A program made the position numbers and the translations under genes. The notes below the pieces were generated by a model. The model was not told the origin of the DNA. It saw only the letters and a list, made by a program, of their open reading frames with translations, and did no database searches. A stretch of DNA of 64,000 bases from Anopheles merus (taxonomy: Eukaryota; Arthropoda; Insecta; Diptera; Culicidae). Where the stretch lies: NCBI RefSeq assembly GCF_017562075.2, contig NC_054081.1, positions 601,709 to 665,708 of the forward strand, in the 5' to 3' direction. This document shows, piece after piece, positions 61,301-64,000 of this stretch (the first letter of the stretch is position 1; each line of letters opens with the position of its first letter).

Positions 61301-64000
61301 GTGTAGCAGCAGATGAGGCGTGTGTGTGGAAATATTTTCCCAAAACCTAATCAGTTAATTGAGCCAAGCCTGCCGCACTGTTGTTCGCAGCTCACCTAAT
61401 GGATGCTGCAAAAACATCGACAAATTCCGAGGTAAACCGATCTGCAGGGGGAGGAATGTTCTGCTATGGCCTCGGGTTGTCCGGATGCGCGGTGTCCTCA
61501 CTGCTCCGTCCTCCGTATTTTATCTCAGAATTTGCTCGGGTTCACACCGCGTCGGATGTCAATTTTCCGAAACCGTCTTCAGCTAACTCGAGGGCGGAGG
61601 GAGAGCGTGTGAGTGTGTGCGATGTTGGTTGTTGAAAATGTACGCCATCGTCGTATCCAGCAGACCAGCTGGAGCTAACGTGTGCTTGCGCCCCAACATG
61701 GCACAAGGAGCGTGCCAGCTCTCGGACGTACATCCGGCCGAGGACGTGTCGGGGTCTGACGATTCCGGCATACAATCACTCGCTTTTGTTCACATACACA
61801 CATACACGTAACGATGTTGAAAACACAGCTAGATCAGGCAGAAACGTGTGAAAGATGGTGTGTAAAAATGGCACAGCGGCAGTGGAATAGTTTAATGTCA
61901 TTTTCTGTAACAAATTTAACGCTTCCTTTCAGGGTTTGATGGGCGAACACTCGCACACACATGACTGGGCAAACGTGACGCAGGGAAGTTGCGTTACGGG
62001 AGTGTTGCGGGTTTGTGAGACCAAGAGACCTGCACTGAGCCGGAAGCAACGCACAATGATGTGCTTATGATATTCCTGGTTTTTGTTGGCCGCTGTTGAG
62101 TCAGCACTGCAGCCTGAGTACCTTTCCAACGCACAATTTCCGACGAATAACCCCGAAGCGACACCCACCTAATATCCCCGCCCTAATTGAAGTGGCATCG
62201 GTGGAAATGGAGGATTTTTAATTTCCCAATCCCTGGGCCCGACACAATCGAATCAAACTATTCCAGTGCGACCGCCCGCCAAGTGTTGCCCCATTTCCGA
62301 CAAATTAGTCCGTCGCGAACGACTGTCCGGGACTGCCCGGGACTCATAGATGGAGGCGGTGGCGGCGGCGGCGTGCTCAATTTAAATAATTTGCCCTTAT
62401 TACCTGGACAAACTTCGGCGCCACCTCTTTCGGGCCTTGCTCCTTCGGTTGGCGTTTCGGTCGTTTAATTTTGGGACGCGCGTCGGTGTGTTAAATCAAA
62501 TCTGTGGACGCTGCCGCGCCTTCCGCCCCGCTCTGCGCCAGGGAGGAAAATTGAATTCAAAAGTCAGAACCGTGCTGGCGGGCGCCGGGGGTTGTTCACA
62601 CGCTCCGGATGCGCTAGTCCGCGTTCCTGCTGGTGGCGGTGCGGGGATTTGGGATGCAAAGTTCCGGTACCTTTTTGCCCGCCGGCTAACACACTGCCAA
62701 CTGCGAAAGAAACGCAACCTTTTCGGAGTCCTTACCGAAGTTGCGGATGAAGCGCACACAGGACAGAGCCCCGTTGGTCCCAGGCATACTAACGAAGGGA
62801 GATTAAATTAAAAATCGGCTCTCGGGCCGGGGCTTTCGGGGGCTTCGGACGGTCACTTCGGTCAAGGTGTTGTGTGGCGCTTTAGTGGCTCGGTGGGCTC
62901 GAAACGGCCGGCAAAGGGTGAGGTTACGGTGGGAACTTCGAGCCTAACGCCCACTCCAGTTTCCGGTTAATTCATTCCCCTGTTTAAGCTGTTTGCCAAC
63001 TCCTTCCTAACTGACCTGATCCTCTGACGTTCGGAGCTCTTGTTTGATTTTGAGTTGCACGCAGACTGTTGGCAAAGTGTTTGTAGCTAAAAGGTGAACA
63101 CAGATAAAGAAAACAACGGGGGATATTACTCGATTGGGCTTGGAAACACTTGGTTTCAAATATTTATTGGTCATAAGTGGGGATCAGAGTTTTAAAATTG
63201 CTTCAAATCCAAGGAAACGTGCGGGGAACGCCCCTGTACCCGTAACTATTAAAATGCTTGATGTTAGAAACTGCATTCAAGTCGTCAGAATATGAGGGGA
63301 TCTCAGTACAGTTGAAGAATACATATATTGGTAGGGATACTGGCATAGGTAATAATAGCGTTGGCAACATACAATCGGTAGTAATAACTGTATTAGTTTC
63401 CTTGTTATGCTTAGAGACCGACTTATCTTCACCATAGTATGAAATCCTGCTCCAAGATCCAGTTATTCTATGTTTGTACTTATTTCTGAACAAATGATCG
63501 TATCCTTTGCCTCGATCCTCAATCTTTTCTCATCATTGGACAATGTATTGCACCAACATTCAGTAAGCCTGGAATTATTTCTGAACAGACTTCAACCTTT
63601 TGTTGTAAATAATTGAGATCAAGAAAAAGACGAGGAACAAGAAGAAGAAGAAGAGGGAGAATATAAAGAATAAGAAGAAGAAAAAGAAGAAAAACCCCAA
63701 ACCTAACTTCACATATTTTATTGGAACAAAAGACAGCTACAGTCTAGTTTTGTGTAGATTTCATCTGCGAAATACTAAGATTAGAGCAGGCGTTTGCCCT
63801 TTGCTTGGCTACTTAACTACAACTGCTATCCTCCCCCCCCCCCCCTCATCCACCACTCGCGGCACAGTTACTGTCGGCGCATTGCTTAGTCAAAGCGCAT
63901 CGCATGCTCGGATTGAACACGACGGCAGTAATAGGACGCCCGGGCCGGCGTGTCGGCTTACGGCGTGTGGACAACCGGCGCTGCTGCGAGTGTAATCAGA

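Larger units (their letters stand above)
53703..64000. other. Non-coding DNA to the window end
   Basis: No gene is supported. It contains GT (55828-55882), poly-G (56915-56939) and TC (58239-58316) tracts. A solo CAGGGTTTTCCAGG end lies at 55924, a TATAAAAG at 60799-60806 has no initiator at the right distance, and a GAA-rich tract lies at 63630-63695. The segment near 63200-63232 (GGGGAACGCCCCTGTA) looks like one transposon end without a visible partner. Confidence 0.45.

Overview
The window is nuclear DNA of an insect, most likely an Anopheles mosquito. Coding sequence is very GC-rich and split by short GT-AG introns. It lies in CA/GT- and GA-microsatellite-rich non-coding DNA. The mobile elements fit a mosquito: a tRNA-derived SINE resembling the Anopheles SINE200 type, MITEs and decayed non-LTR retrotransposon pieces. 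No prokaryotic features (operons, CRISPR, rRNA) are present.

Two protein genes can be assembled with confidence, both on the + strand. The first is a Tousled-like kinase (Tlk, 12435-17719, seven coding exons). This chromatin-assembly kinase has a long, low-complexity N-terminus rich in Q, H, G, A, S and T, then coiled coils, then a complete catalytic domain. A candidate 11-codon upstream exon (10907-10939) would join it in phase. Its UAG stop is followed directly, in the same frame, by 412 further sense codons (to 18958), a strong stop-codon-readthrough candidate. The second gene is a three-thioredoxin-domain ER protein of the TXNDC5/ERp46/pretaporter type (29289-30779, two exons), with a signal peptide and a C-terminal HDEL.

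Layout: 1-10.9 kb is non-coding DNA upstream of Tlk. Tlk fills 10.9-19 kb. A 3'-UTR-like and intergenic stretch runs from 19 to 25.1 kb. At 25.1-27.85 kb is a satellite of about 240-bp units whose orientation flips twice (forward edge copies, nine reverse copies, forward edge copy). The ER thioredoxin gene follows at 29.2-31.05 kb. From 31.3 to 34.3 kb is a transposon graveyard: a hAT-like MITE, a small transmembrane ORF of unknown status, a LINE reverse-transcriptase fragment, a nearly perfect 126-bp tandem duplication and a second RT remnant. From 34.3 to 45 kb is non-coding DNA with long microsatellites and one decayed SINE. A CpG-rich, promoter-like segment at 45.1-47.9 kb has a TATA-less initiator/bridge core promoter and possible first exons. 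It suggests that a + strand gene starts here and runs off the right edge. The rest (48-64 kb) looks like a large first intron or intergenic DNA with a 244-bp palindromic MITE (49.1 kb) and a SINE with perfect target-site duplications (53.5 kb).

The two genes have no evident joint function: one acts in nuclear chromatin assembly, the other in ER oxidative folding and, in flies, apoptotic-cell recognition. The most notable observations are the 412-codon extension after the Tlk stop and the flipped satellite array.
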